DNA from: Mesorhizobium sp.
GTDB lineage: Bacteria > Pseudomonadota > Alphaproteobacteria > Rhizobiales > Rhizobiaceae
Assembly: GCF_024710845.1 (NCBI RefSeq)
Contig: NZ_JANJTZ010000054.1
Coordinates: 18,570-82,569, forward strand
Direction: 5' to 3'
Length of the DNA stretch: 64,000 bases
In this document: positions 21,416 to 31,900 of the stretch, piece after piece
Layout: each line of letters starts with the position of its first letter
How positions within the stretch are numbered: position 1 is the stretch's first letter
Made by a program: the position numbers and the translations under genes
Notes under the pieces: model-generated
What the model was told of the DNA's origin: nothing
The model's input: only the letters and a program-made list of their open reading frames with translations
Databases searched by the model: none

Positions 21416-22786
21416 TCAGTAGCGTTCGAAGCCGCGATGCAGCTCCCAGTCGGTGATCCGCCGGTCGTATTCGAACTGCTCCCAGCGCGCGGTGTGGACG
21501 TAGTGCTCCACCACGTCGTCGCCGAGGGCGGAGCGCAGCATCTTCGATTTCGTCAGCGTCTCGGTCGCTTCGCGCAGGGTCTTCGGGATTTCAGGCAGCT
21601 TCGACGCCTGGTAGGCGTCGCCGACGAAGGGTTTCTGCAGCTCCAGCTTCTCGTCGATGCCGGCAAGGCCCGCCGCGATCAGCGCCGCGAAGGCGAGGTA
21701 GGGGTTGAGGTCGGCGCCGCCGATGCGGCACTCCATGCGGATGCCCTTGGTCCCCTCGCCGCAGAGCCGGAAGCCGGCGGTGCGGTTGTCCTCCGACCAC
21801 ATGATCTTGGTCGGTGCGAAAGTGCCGGACTGGAAGCGCTTGTAGGAGTTGATGTAGGGCGCCAGGAACCAGGTGAACTCCTTGGCGTATTTCAACTGGC
21901 CGGCGGACCATTGCCGGCCCAGTTCCGACAACGTCCAGGGTGCCTTCTTGTCGAAGAAAAGCGGCGTCTTGCCGTCGGCGCTCCACAGCGAATTATGGAT
22001 GTGGCTGGAGTTGCCCGCGAGCCCGTAATTGTATTTGGCCATGAAGGTGATCGCCTTGCCCATCTGGCCGGCGATCTCCTTGGCGCCGTTCTTCAGGACG
22101 ACATGACGGTCGGCCATCTCGAGCGCTTCGGCGTAGCGGACGTTGATCTCCTCCTGCCCCGGGCCCCACTCGCCCTTCGAGTTCTCGATCGGGATGCCGG
22201 CGGCCTCCATCTCGTTGCGCAGGCGCCGCATCACGTCCTCTTCCTTGGTCGTGATGCCGATCAGGTAGTCGCCGATATATGGCGAGGCGGTCTTCAGGCC
22301 CTGCCAGTGCTTGTCGCGGGCCGAATCGTAGCTCTCGTCGAGCAAGTAGAATTCGAGTTCCGAGGCGAAATAGCCGATCCAGCCCCTCTCCTTCAGCCGC
22401 GCGACCTGCTTACGCAGAATGGCGCGCGGCGAATGCGGCAGGTCTTCGTGGGTGTGATGGTCCTGGATGTCGTTCAGAACGAGCGCGGTCTTTTCCAGCC
22501 AGGGCACGATGCGGATCGTGCCCAGGTCGGGCTTCATCGTGAAGTCGCCATAGCCCTTCGACCAGCTTGCCGCCTTGTATCCGGGCACCGGCTCCATATC
22601 GATGTCGTTGGCGAGCAGGTAGTTGCAGCCGTGCGTCTCGTCATAGGCGGACTCGACGAAATACCTGGCGAGAAACCGCTTGCCGATCAGCCGGCCCTGC
22701 ATGTCGACGGCGGCGGCGAGCACCGTGTCGATGTCGCCCGCGGCGACCATCTTCTTCAACTGATCGAATGTCACATTGCCCGCCAT
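21416..22786 (-). CDS. Glutamine synthetase family protein, possible gamma-glutamyl-amine ligase
   Basis: GS beta-grasp and catalytic segments (ASELEFYLLDES, GPGQEEINVRYAEAL, KAITFMAKYN, NSSHIHNSLWS, RMECRIGGADLNPYLAFAALIAAGLAGI). Start MAGNVTFDQ at 22784-22786. Confidence 0.9.
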   Translation of the reverse strand: MAGNVTFDQLKKMVAAGDIDTVLAAAVDMQGRLIGKRFLARYFVESAYDETHGCNYLLANDIDMEPVPGYKAASWSKGYGDFTMKPDLGTIRIVPWLEKTALVLNDIQDHHTHEDLPHSPRAILRKQVARLKERGWIGYFASELEFYLLDESYDSARDKHWQGLKTASPYIGDYLIGITTKEEDVMRRLRNEMEAAGIPIENSKGEWGPGQEEINVRYAEALEMADRHVVLKNGAKEIAGQMGKAITFMAKYNYGLAGNSSHIHNSLWSADGKTPLFFDKKAPWTLSELGRQWSAGQLKYAKEFTWFLAPYINSYKRFQSGTFAPTKIMWSEDNRTAGFRLCGEGTKGIRMECRIGGADLNPYLAFAALIAAGLAGIDEKLELQKPFVGDAYQASKLPEIPKTLREATETLTKSKMLRSALGDDVVEHYVHTARWEQFEYDRRITDWELHRGFERY

Positions 22787-22828
22787 GATTGCCCTCTCGG
22801 CGATACGAAAACCCTGTCCAGGGAATTT

Positions 22829-22855
22829 GCGGCCGGGCATCGTGCGCCCGGCCGC
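22829..22855. promoter_or_regulatory. Intercistronic GC-rich hairpin
   Basis: GCGGCCGGGC (22829-22838) / GCCCGGCCGC (22846-22855), 10-bp perfect stem, 21 nt past the TRAP binding-protein stop. Confidence 0.6.
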
Positions 22856-22875
22856 TCGCAATTGTCCAGACCCGC

Positions 22876-23940
22876 TCAGCCCTGCGTGTAGACGCCGCCG
22901 GCCTTCTTGAGGATCTGGTTGTATTCCTTGAAGATCCCGACGACCTTCGCCTTGAGCTCGCTCTCGGCGGCGATCTCGTCCCAGAACTTGAGCGCCGCGT
23001 TCTCCACCTCGGCCCATTCGGCGGCCGGGATGGTGGTCAGCTTCAGCTTGTCGCCGGTCGCGCGCAGCTTGGCTTCGCCGCCCCAGTACCACTGGTTGCG
23101 GTAGGTGTGGCTGGCGTCGACGCAGGCCAGCCAGAGCTGCCTGAGATGTTCCGGAATGTCAGCCCAGCTCTTCTCGTTGACGAACCACGAGCCGATCCAG
23201 GCACCGGATGTGTTGTTGGTGGTGAAGTGATCGGTCACGTCGGCCCAACCGACGGTATAGTCCTCGGTGATGCCCGACCAGCTCATGCCGTCGAGTTCGC
23301 CGGTCTGCACCGCCACCTGCACGTCCTCGTAAGGAATCGAGACCGGCACGACGCCGAACTGGGCAAGGAAGCGCCCGGCCGTCGGGAACGTGTAGAGACG
23401 CAGGCCCTGCAGGTCGGCCAGGCTGTTGAGGGGCTTCTTGGTGTTGAAATGGCAGGGATCCTGGCCCGCCGCCGAAAGCCACACGACGCCGCCCGCCTTG
23501 GCATAGGCGTCGCGCCAGATTTCGGCGAGGCCGTATTGCTGGAACAGCACCGGCACGTCGAGGATGTGCTTGGTGGCGAACGGGAAGTAGCCGCCGAACA
23601 GCGAGATCTCGACGGGCGCGGCCATCGAATCGTCGTCGGAGTGCACCGCGTTGATGGTGCCCGCCTGCATGGCGCGGAACAGTTCGCCGGTCGGCACGAT
23701 CTGGTCGGCGTAATAGAGTTCGATCTCCATCTCGCCCTTCGCCGCCTTGTTGAACATATCGACGGCCGGCTTGGTGACGTGCGGGCCGAGTGCCGCGCCG
23801 GCGTAGGTCTGCAGGCGCCACTTGATCGGCGTCTGGGCGATGACGGCGGGCGCGGCGAGCGTCGTCGCGCCGGCTGCGCCGGCGGTCACGAGGCCGGCCT
23901 GCTTCAGGAAATTGCGTCTGCTGTGCATGGTCTTCATCAC
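22876..23940 (-). CDS. TRAP transporter substrate-binding protein (DctP family)
   Basis: Tat-like SRRNFLKQAG signal; DctP-like segments (MFNKAAKGEMEIELYYADQIVPTGELFRAMQAGTI...). Confidence 0.93.
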   Translation of the reverse strand: MMKTMHSRRNFLKQAGLVTAGAAGATTLAAPAVIAQTPIKWRLQTYAGAALGPHVTKPAVDMFNKAAKGEMEIELYYADQIVPTGELFRAMQAGTINAVHSDDDSMAAPVEISLFGGYFPFATKHILDVPVLFQQYGLAEIWRDAYAKAGGVVWLSAAGQDPCHFNTKKPLNSLADLQGLRLYTFPTAGRFLAQFGVVPVSIPYEDVQVAVQTGELDGMSWSGITEDYTVGWADVTDHFTTNNTSGAWIGSWFVNEKSWADIPEHLRQLWLACVDASHTYRNQWYWGGEAKLRATGDKLKLTTIPAAEWAEVENAALKFWDEIAAESELKAKVVGIFKEYNQILKKAGGVYTQG

Positions 23941-23952
23941 GTTCCCCTTTGC

Positions 23953-25278
23953 TTACTTCGAGTAGACGTAGTTGGGCAGCCACGTTGCGATCCCCGGAAA
24001 CAGCCCGATGATCAGCAAGGTGAGCAGCATGATCCCGACGAACGGGTAGACCGACCGGTAGATGTCCGGCAGGGTAACTTCCGGCGGCGCCATGGCGCGC
24101 ATCAGGAAGAGGTTGTAGCCGAAAGGCGGCGTCAGATAGGCGATCTGGCAGGTGATCGTGTAGAGCACGCCATACCAGACGAGGTCGAAGCCGAGCGCAC
24201 CGGCGAGCGGGATGAACAGCGGCGCGACGATGACCAGCATCGCCGTGTCGTCGAGGAACATGCCGAGGCCTAGGAAGGTCAGCTGCATCAGCACCAGCAC
24301 CTGCCAGGGCTCGAGGCCCATCTCGCCCAGGAACAGTCTCTCGATCGACTTGACGGCGCCCAGCCCGTCGAACACCGCGCCGAAGCACAAGGCCGCGGTG
24401 ATGATCCAGAAGAACATGCAGGAGATGCCGAGCGTCTTCTTGACCGTATCGTGCATGATCGTCCAGTTCAGCCCGCCCCGCCACCAGGCGGCGAGGATCG
24501 AAGACACGGCGCCGACGGCCGAGCTTTCGACGAGGCTGGTGACGCCGGTCATGAACAGGCCGGTCATGGTGACGAAGATTACCAGCGGCACGATGCCGGC
24601 GCGGGCGAGCGCGAGCTTTTCGGCGAAGGTGTACTGATCGCGTTCCTCCTGCGACAGCGGCGGTCCGAGGTTCGGCTGCAGAGCCGAGCGTACGACGATG
24701 TAGAGGATGAACAGCGACGCCATCAAAAGGCCAGGGAAGACGCCCGCCAGCCACAGATTGCCGACCGGCTGGCGCGCGATCATGCCGTAGAGCACCAGCA
24801 CGACGCTGGGCGGTATCAGGATGCCGAGCGTGGAGCCGGCCTGGATCACGCCGGTGACCATGATCTTGTCGTAGCCGCGGCTGAGCAGCGCCGGCAGCGC
24901 GATGGTGCAGCCCACCGCCATGCCCGCGACCGACAGGCCGTTGATGGCCGAGATGATCACCATCATGAAGATCGTGCCGATGGCCAGGCCGCCATTCAGC
25001 GGCCCCATCCAGACGTGGAACATCTTGTAGAGGTCGTCGGCGATCTTCGATTCCGCCAGCATGTAGCCCATGAACACGAACAGCGGCAGGGTGAGGAGCG
25101 GATACCACTTCATCACCTTGATGATGGCGGTGAAGGGGATTTCGACGCCGCCCTCGCCCCAGAGGAGAACCGCCGCCGCCGCGCCGACGAAGCCGATGAC
25201 CGCGAAGATCCGCTGCCCGGTGAGCAGCAGGATCATCATCGACGAGAACAGGAGGGTCGCGATCAGTCCGTAACTCAT
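23953..25278 (-). CDS. TRAP transporter large permease (DctM)
   Basis: MSYGLIATLLFSSMMILLLTGQRIFAVIGF...; GILIPPSVVLVLYGMIA, FLDDTAMLVIVAPLFIPL. Confidence 0.93.
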   Translation of the reverse strand: MSYGLIATLLFSSMMILLLTGQRIFAVIGFVGAAAAVLLWGEGGVEIPFTAIIKVMKWYPLLTLPLFVFMGYMLAESKIADDLYKMFHVWMGPLNGGLAIGTIFMMVIISAINGLSVAGMAVGCTIALPALLSRGYDKIMVTGVIQAGSTLGILIPPSVVLVLYGMIARQPVGNLWLAGVFPGLLMASLFILYIVVRSALQPNLGPPLSQEERDQYTFAEKLALARAGIVPLVIFVTMTGLFMTGVTSLVESSAVGAVSSILAAWWRGGLNWTIMHDTVKKTLGISCMFFWIITAALCFGAVFDGLGAVKSIERLFLGEMGLEPWQVLVLMQLTFLGLGMFLDDTAMLVIVAPLFIPLAGALGFDLVWYGVLYTITCQIAYLTPPFGYNLFLMRAMAPPEVTLPDIYRSVYPFVGIMLLTLLIIGLFPGIATWLPNYVYSK

Positions 25279-25784
25279 GAAAGGGTCTCCCCTTTCAGTG
25301 CCGCCCAGTCCTTGAAGAAGATCGAGACCGCCTGCAGCAGAGTGAAGAAAATGCCGATGTTGAGCACGACCTTGACCGGCCACATCAGCGGCGCCCAGGA
25401 CGAGAAGCTCTTCTCGCCATAGCCGATCGCGTAGATCAGGGACGACACGCCGCCGATCTGCATGATCACCAGGAAGCCGATCAGCACGACGGAGGTGAAC
25501 AGGTCGGTCCTCGCCTTTCCGCGCATGGTGAAGCCGCTGTAGAGCAGATCCATGCGGACGTGGTCGCCCTCCTTCAGCGTATAGGCGCCGCCGAGGGTGA
25601 AGTAGGCGACCATCACGAACTGGGCCATCTCGACGGTCCAGAGCGAGGGATGGAAGAACACCTTCATGATGGATGCGTAGGCGAGGACGCCAATCATCAC
25701 GAAGATCAGGTACATGGCGAATAGGCCCATGTACCAGCTCATGGAATCGATGATCCTGACATAGGTCTTTACGGCCTCAGGCAC
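25275..25784 (-). CDS. TRAP transporter small permease (DctQ)
   Basis: Four-TM protein with TLGGAYTLKEGDHVRMDLLYSG, overlapping dctM by 4 nt. Confidence 0.9.
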   Translation of the reverse strand: MPEAVKTYVRIIDSMSWYMGLFAMYLIFVMIGVLAYASIMKVFFHPSLWTVEMAQFVMVAYFTLGGAYTLKEGDHVRMDLLYSGFTMRGKARTDLFTSVVLIGFLVIMQIGGVSSLIYAIGYGEKSFSSWAPLMWPVKVVLNIGIFFTLLQAVSIFFKDWAALKGETLS

Positions 25785-26598
25785 TACGACGGTTTCCTTT
25801 CGCGCTGGCCGTCTCCACCCCGAGGTTCAGATCCGGTTCTTGAATGCCGGACAGGATTGTCGCCAGGCGCTGCGCCCAAAGGTCCTGGGAGACAGCATCG
25901 GCGATCTTATCATTGCGGATTTCGATCATTGCGCAAGGCAGACCGCGCGGGCGCGCATGCCGCTCCAGCGTAAAATAGACGCGATCGGCCGGGCTGTAGG
26001 GCTGGTTGGCGCCGACGGTGATGCCGGGAACGGCGTGGAGACCGGCGAGCAATGGCGCCGACACGCGCTCGTCCTCGTCGTGGATGATGCCGATATGCCA
26101 GGGCCGCGACACGCCTCTATAGACCGGCGTGAAGCTGTGGATCGTCACGATCCATGTCGCGCGCCCCGCCGCCACACGGTTCTCCACCACATCCTCAAGC
26201 GCATCGTGGAACGGCCGGTACGCAAGCGCGATGCGCGCCTCGCGCGCGGCGGCGTCGAGCCCTTCATTGCCGGGAACCCGGGTCGTTTCGCTCATCTCCG
26301 CGATGAGATCGGGCGCGTCGAGCGGACGGTTGCAGTCGATCGCGAGGCGCGAGACGCACGATTCCACCAGCGTCGCGTCGAGGGTCTCCGCAAGCCTGGA
26401 CGCGACCGGCAGCGCGCCGGGGTCCCACGCAATGTGCCGCTTCATGTCGTCGGGGGATAGACCGAGCGTTCCCAGCGAGGCCGGGAGCCAGTTGGACGCA
26501 TGCTCGCAGACGATGACAAAGCGGCTGGCGCCGGAACGATTGGTGACCCGTACCGGATCACGCCTCTCACTCGGTGTCTGTCCGAACACTGTCGCCAC
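25777..26598 (-). CDS. N-formylglutamate amidohydrolase family protein
   Basis: FVIVCEHASNWLPASLGTLGL, RHIAWDPGALPVA, LAIDCNRPLDAPDLI, TIHSFTPVYRG. Confidence 0.88.
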   Translation of the reverse strand: MATVFGQTPSERRDPVRVTNRSGASRFVIVCEHASNWLPASLGTLGLSPDDMKRHIAWDPGALPVASRLAETLDATLVESCVSRLAIDCNRPLDAPDLIAEMSETTRVPGNEGLDAAAREARIALAYRPFHDALEDVVENRVAAGRATWIVTIHSFTPVYRGVSRPWHIGIIHDEDERVSAPLLAGLHAVPGITVGANQPYSPADRVYFTLERHARPRGLPCAMIEIRNDKIADAVSQDLWAQRLATILSGIQEPDLNLGVETASAKGNRRSA

Positions 26599-26731
26599 GA
26601 TGCCCCTCGCCGGCGTAACGTTTGATACGTTTTCTGATTGATTTTGCCAGCACGAACGATTTCATACAGAAACTCGGGTATTGTCAAATGCCAAGTGGCG
26701 GGTTTGTGCGCCGGGCTTGCGGGAGGACAAG

Positions 26732-27565
26732 ATGGCGTCTAGCATTGCCGAGACGATCACCGACCGGCTGACGGACATGCCCGCGCGGGAACGCCGGGCA
26801 GCGCAGGCGCTGATCGCCAATTATCCGATGCTGGGCCTCAAGACCGTGGCCGAGTTCGCACAGCGGGCCGGCGTCAGTTCGCCGACCATCCTGCGGCTCG
26901 TTGCCCGTCTCGGCTACCAGAACTATGCCGAGTTCCAGTCGGCACTGAACGACGAGCTGGCTGCCCGGCTCCAGTCGCCCCTGTCACGCACCGGCCGGGC
27001 GCGGTCGAACCGCGACGGCGGGGTGGCGCCCCTGCTCTCGGCGATGCTGGAGAACATTTCCGAGACGTTCCGCGTCGTCTCCGCCAAGCAGCTCGGCGAG
27101 ATCGTCGCGCTTCTGTCGGACCCCAGGCGCAGGATCCACCTCGTCGGCGGTCGCTTCACCGATCCGATCGCCCGCTACACGACCGCGCATCTCGCCATCA
27201 TCCGGCCGGGCGTGGCCCATCTTGACGGGCAGGAGAACCAGTGGCGCGACCGGCTGATCGACATGGGCAGGCGCGACGTGCTGGTGGTGTTCGACATCCG
27301 CCGCTACCAGGACAGCCTTCTGCACCTGGCGGAGAAGGCCAATGCGCGCGGCGTGACGATCGTGCTCGTGACCGACCAGTGGCTATCGCCGATCGCGCGC
27401 TTCGCCAGCTACGTCATCGCCGGACGAACGTCCGTCCCGTCGGCCTGGGACTCTTCCGCCGCGCTGTTCATTCTCGCCGAGCATCTGATCGCCGGCGTCA
27501 CCGAGCGCCTGCCGGAGCAGAGCGCCGCACGCATTCGCGAGATGGATGCGTTGCGGCGCGAATAA
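26732..27565 (+). CDS. MurR/RpiR family transcriptional regulator (HTH + SIS)
   Basis: MASSIAETITDRLTDMPARERRAAQALIANYPMLGLKTVAEFAQRAGVSSPTILRLVARLGYQNYAEFQ; SIS-like VLVVFDIRRYQ. Divergent from the 26598-14672 block. Confidence 0.92.
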   Translation: MASSIAETITDRLTDMPARERRAAQALIANYPMLGLKTVAEFAQRAGVSSPTILRLVARLGYQNYAEFQSALNDELAARLQSPLSRTGRARSNRDGGVAPLLSAMLENISETFRVVSAKQLGEIVALLSDPRRRIHLVGGRFTDPIARYTTAHLAIIRPGVAHLDGQENQWRDRLIDMGRRDVLVVFDIRRYQDSLLHLAEKANARGVTIVLVTDQWLSPIARFASYVIAGRTSVPSAWDSSAALFILAEHLIAGVTERLPEQSAARIREMDALRRE

Positions 27566-27744
27566 CGCAGACGTGATGCGGCGGCGGCATGGCAGCCCGT
27601 CTAGCGCGACACATTACCAAACTTTAAGATGACACCCGTGGCGGCGGCAACGACATGTCTTGCGATGCCGAGGGGACTGCCGTGTACCCCTCGCGAATTG
27701 TCGTGTCCCGCGCAGTCGCGGCATACGGCGAACCGGAGTCCTGA

Positions 27745-28932
27745 ATGTCGTTCTGGAAACAGGCGCTGATATCCCTGATACTGCTGGCCGTAGCCTTCTT
27801 CGGCTGGGCCCGGTTCTTTCCGGGTTCCTCCGAAATCCTGGCGCGCTGGGGAATGGACTGGGTTCCGTTCGCGACGGTGGCGCGCGCGCCCGACCAGCCG
27901 GCAGGTCCCGGCAACGGTCAGCGCCAGCGCGGCGGGCAGCAGCAGGCGGTAGTGGCGGCCACGGTGACCGAGGAGACGATCAACGACCGGCTGTCGGCGA
28001 TCGGAACCGGTCGCGCGAGGCAGACGGTTGCGGTGACGCCCTATGCCGCGGGCCGCATGACAGAGATGCTGGTCACGTCGGGCGCGACGGTCAAGGCCGG
28101 CGATCTGATCGCGAAGCTGGACGACGAGACAGAGAAGATCGCGGTCGACCGCGCCAGGTTCGCGCTGGACGACGCGATCGCCAAGCAGGAGCGCATGCAG
28201 CAGCTGCGCACCAGCAATACCGCGACCAGTGTACAGGTTACCGAGGCGGCACTCGCCGTCGACAACGCACGCCTTGCCCTGCGGGACGCGGAACTGGCGC
28301 TCGCGCGCCGCTCGATCCCGGCGCCGATCTCGGGCGTGGTCGGCATCCTGCCGGTCGCCGCCGGCAACTACGTCTCCACCTCGACCGAGATCGCCCGCAT
28401 CGACGACCGCACGAGCATCCTGGTCGATTTCTGGGTGCCGGAACGCTATGCCGGCATGGTCGAGGTCGGCATGCCACTCTCCGCCGCGTCGGTGGCGCGG
28501 CCAGGCGAAGTTCACGAAGGCAAGGTGAGCGCGCTCGACAATCGCATCGACGACCAGAGCCGCACCCTTCAGGTGCAGGCGCTGCTCGAGAACCCGAACG
28601 ACCGGCTGCGTGCCGGCATGTCGTTCCAGGTGACGATGGAGTTTCCCGGCGACGTCTATCCCGCCGTCGATCCGCTCGCCGTCCAGTGGGGATCGGACGG
28701 CGCCTATGTCTGGCTCGTCAAGGACGGCAAGGCAGTCCGTACCGACGTGAAGATCATCCAGCGCAACACCGACACGGTCCTCGTGCAGGCGGCCATTTCC
28801 CCCGGCGACATCGTCGTCACGGAGGGCGTGCATGCCGTTCGCAACGGCGCTCCCGTCATGATCGGACGCACGGACACGCCGCGACAGACGGCACCCGCCG
28901 AGACGGCCGCAACGTCGACCAGCGGCACCTGA
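27745..28932 (+). CDS. RND efflux transporter periplasmic adaptor subunit
   Basis: Single N-terminal TM; GAGVKAGD-like lipoyl region (TSGATVKAGDLIAKLDDE), RSIPAPISGVVGILPVAAGNYV, RTLQVQALLENPNDRLRAGMSFQV. Confidence 0.93.
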   Translation: MSFWKQALISLILLAVAFFGWARFFPGSSEILARWGMDWVPFATVARAPDQPAGPGNGQRQRGGQQQAVVAATVTEETINDRLSAIGTGRARQTVAVTPYAAGRMTEMLVTSGATVKAGDLIAKLDDETEKIAVDRARFALDDAIAKQERMQQLRTSNTATSVQVTEAALAVDNARLALRDAELALARRSIPAPISGVVGILPVAAGNYVSTSTEIARIDDRTSILVDFWVPERYAGMVEVGMPLSAASVARPGEVHEGKVSALDNRIDDQSRTLQVQALLENPNDRLRAGMSFQVTMEFPGDVYPAVDPLAVQWGSDGAYVWLVKDGKAVRTDVKIIQRNTDTVLVQAAISPGDIVVTEGVHAVRNGAPVMIGRTDTPRQTAPAETAATSTSGT

Positions 28933-28945
28933 CGGGCGCGCCGGG

Positions 28946-31900
28946 ATGTCCGATCACACCCCCGCCACCGGTGGTTCGACCGCCCTCTTCATCCGCCGTC
29001 CGGTCTTCGCCTTCGTCATCAACGTGCTGATCATCGTCGCCGGGCTGGCGGCTTTCCTGGCGGTCGAAATCCGCGAGCTGCCGGACGTCGACAGCCCCGT
29101 CGTCACGATCGACACGACCTTCTCCGGCGCATCGGCCGAGACGATCGACCGCGAGCTCACCTCGACCCTCGAAGGCGCCGTCTCGCGCGTGTCGGGCGTC
29201 AAGGCCATCTCGTCCTCGTCCTCGTTCGGCCGCAGCCGCGTGACGGTCGAGTTCAACGACGACGTCAATCTCGATGTCGCAGCCTCCGACATGCGCGACG
29301 CGATCAGCCGGGTCCAGAACGACCTGCCCGAGGACGCCGACGTGCCGCGCATCGTCAAGGCCGACGCCAACGCCAACGCCGTGATGCGGCTTGCCGTGAC
29401 GTCGGACACGATGCCGATCCAGGACCTGACGGTGTTCGTGGAGGACCAGATCGTCGACGCGCTTTCGGCCGTGCCCGGGGTCGCCGACGTCCAGGTCTTC
29501 GGCGACCGTGCGAAGATCTTCCGGGTGGACATCAACCAGGCCCGTCTGTCCGCCCTCGGACTGACGATCGCCGATGTGCGCGGCGCGCTTGCCTCGGTTG
29601 CGTTCGACACGCCCGCGGGTTCGCTTACCAGCAACTCGCAGGATCTGGTCGTTCGCGCCACCGCGTCCGTCACCACTCCCGACCAGTTCGAGAACCTGGC
29701 CTTGGGCGACAAGGCGAACATGATCAGGCTGCGCGACGTGGCGACCGTCACGCTGGGCGCCGACATCGGCCAGTCGGCACTGCGCGCCAACGGCAAGACC
29801 GGTGTCGGCCTCGGCATCATCCGGCAGGCGCAATCGAATACGCTGCGCATCTCCGAGGGAGTGCGCGAAGCGGTCGACAAATTGTCGGAGTCGCTCCCGC
29901 CGGGCGTCGAGATCCGCATCACCAGCGACGACGCCGTCTTCGTCGACGGTGCGATCCACGAGGTCGAGATCGCGCTCGGCCTGTCGGTATCGCTGGTGCT
30001 GCTGGTCATCTACCTATTCCTGCGCGACTGGCGCGCGACCCTCATTCCCGGCATGTCGCTGCCGGTCGCGCTGATCGGCACGCTGGCGGCGATCTATCTA
30101 GCCGGCTTCTCCGTCAACATCCTCACGCTCTTGGCACTCGTGCTCGCCACGGGCCTCGTCGTCGACGACGCCATCGTGGTGCTGGAGAACATCGTGCGCC
30201 GTCGCAATGAGGGCATGGGGCCGCGCGCCGCCGCCGTGCTCGGAACGCAGGAGGTGTTCTTCGCCGTCATCGCGACGACCGCGACGCTCGTCGCCGTGTT
30301 CGTGCCGCTGTCGTTCCTTCCCGGGCAGACCGGCGGCCTGTTCCGCGAATTCGGTTTCGTGCTGGCGATCTCGGTCATCCTGTCGGCCGTCGTGGCGCTG
30401 TCGCTCTGCCCGATGCTCGCCTCGCGCATGCTGCGCGCCCACACCCACGAGGAGGACACCGGCATCCTCGGACGCATCGGCGCTGCGCTCGCCGGTCTCT
30501 ACCATCGGATCTTGAGCGCCTGTCTGAACGCGCCGCTGGTCGTCGTGCTCGTCTCGTTACTGTTCGGCGCGGCCGCCTGGGGCGTTTCCGGCGCCATCAA
30601 GTCCGAGCTGACCCCGCCCGAGGACCGTTCGGTGATGTTCCTGCGCATCAGCGCGCCGCAGGGCGTGTCGATCGACTATCTCGGCCAGCGCATCACGGAA
30701 ATCGAACGGCTGCTTCAGCCTCTGCGCGACAGCGGAGAACTCACCAACACGTTCGGCATCGCCGGCTCGCAGGGCTCCTCCAACAGCGGGTTCCTGGTGG
30801 TGACGCTGGCACCCTGGCAGGAGCGCGAGCGCACCCAGCAGCAGATCGTCGCGGAGATCGAGCAGCTGGTGGTCAAGGTGCCGGGCGTGCGCGCCTTCGC
30901 CAACCAGCCGAACAGCCTCGGCATCCGCGGGGCCGGCAGCGGGTTGCAGTTCGCCATCGCCGGCAGGAGTTATGCCGAACTCGGCGCCGCCGCCCAGGCG
31001 ATCGTCGCCGAGATGGAGAAGGATCCGCGTTTCAACCAGCCGCGCCTGTCGCAGGACACGACCCAGCCGCAGCTTTCGGTCGAGATCGACCGCGAGCGTG
31101 CCTCGGACCTCGGCATCGACATCACCGGTCTCGCCGAGGCGATGCAGGCGATGCTCGACGGCCGCGAGGTCGGTTCCGTCTTCATCGAGGACCGCAGCTT
31201 CGACGTGAAGCTCGTTTCCACGACGAATCCGATCAACGATCCGACCGATCTGGAGAGCATCTTCCTCAAGACGCGCGACGGCCGCTTCGTGCCGATGTCG
31301 ACGATCGCGACGCTGACGGAACGCGCAGTGCCGCCGTCGCTGTCGCGCGAACAGCAATTGCGTGCGGTGGCGATCACCGCCGGATTGAAATCGGACTTTG
31401 CGCTTGGCGAAGCCTACGAGGTCGCGCAGGAGATCGCCGCCCCGCATCTGCCGGCCGGAGCCCGCATCATCCCGCTTGCCGAGACAGCGACGCTGGGCGA
31501 GTCGGCCGGGTCGATGTTCACCACCTTCGGCTTCGCCATCGTGATCATCCTCTTGGTGCTTGCCGCCCAGTTCGAGAGCTTCGTCAGTGCGATCATCATC
31601 ATGGCGACGGTGCCGCTGGGCCTCGCCTGCGCCATCTTCGCCATGCTCCTGACCGGCACCAGCCTCAACGTCTACAGCCAGATCGGCCTCGTGCTATTGG
31701 TGGGCATCATGGCCAAGAACGGCATCCTGATCGTCGAGTTCGCCAACCAGTTGCGCGACCGCGGACAGGGGGTGCGCGAGGCCATCGAGAACGCGGCGAA
31801 CATCCGCTTGCGGCCGGTCGTGATGACGATGATCTGCACGATCCTCGGCGGCCTGCCGCTGATCCTCGCCAGCGGCGCCGGCGCCGAAGCGCGCATCTCG

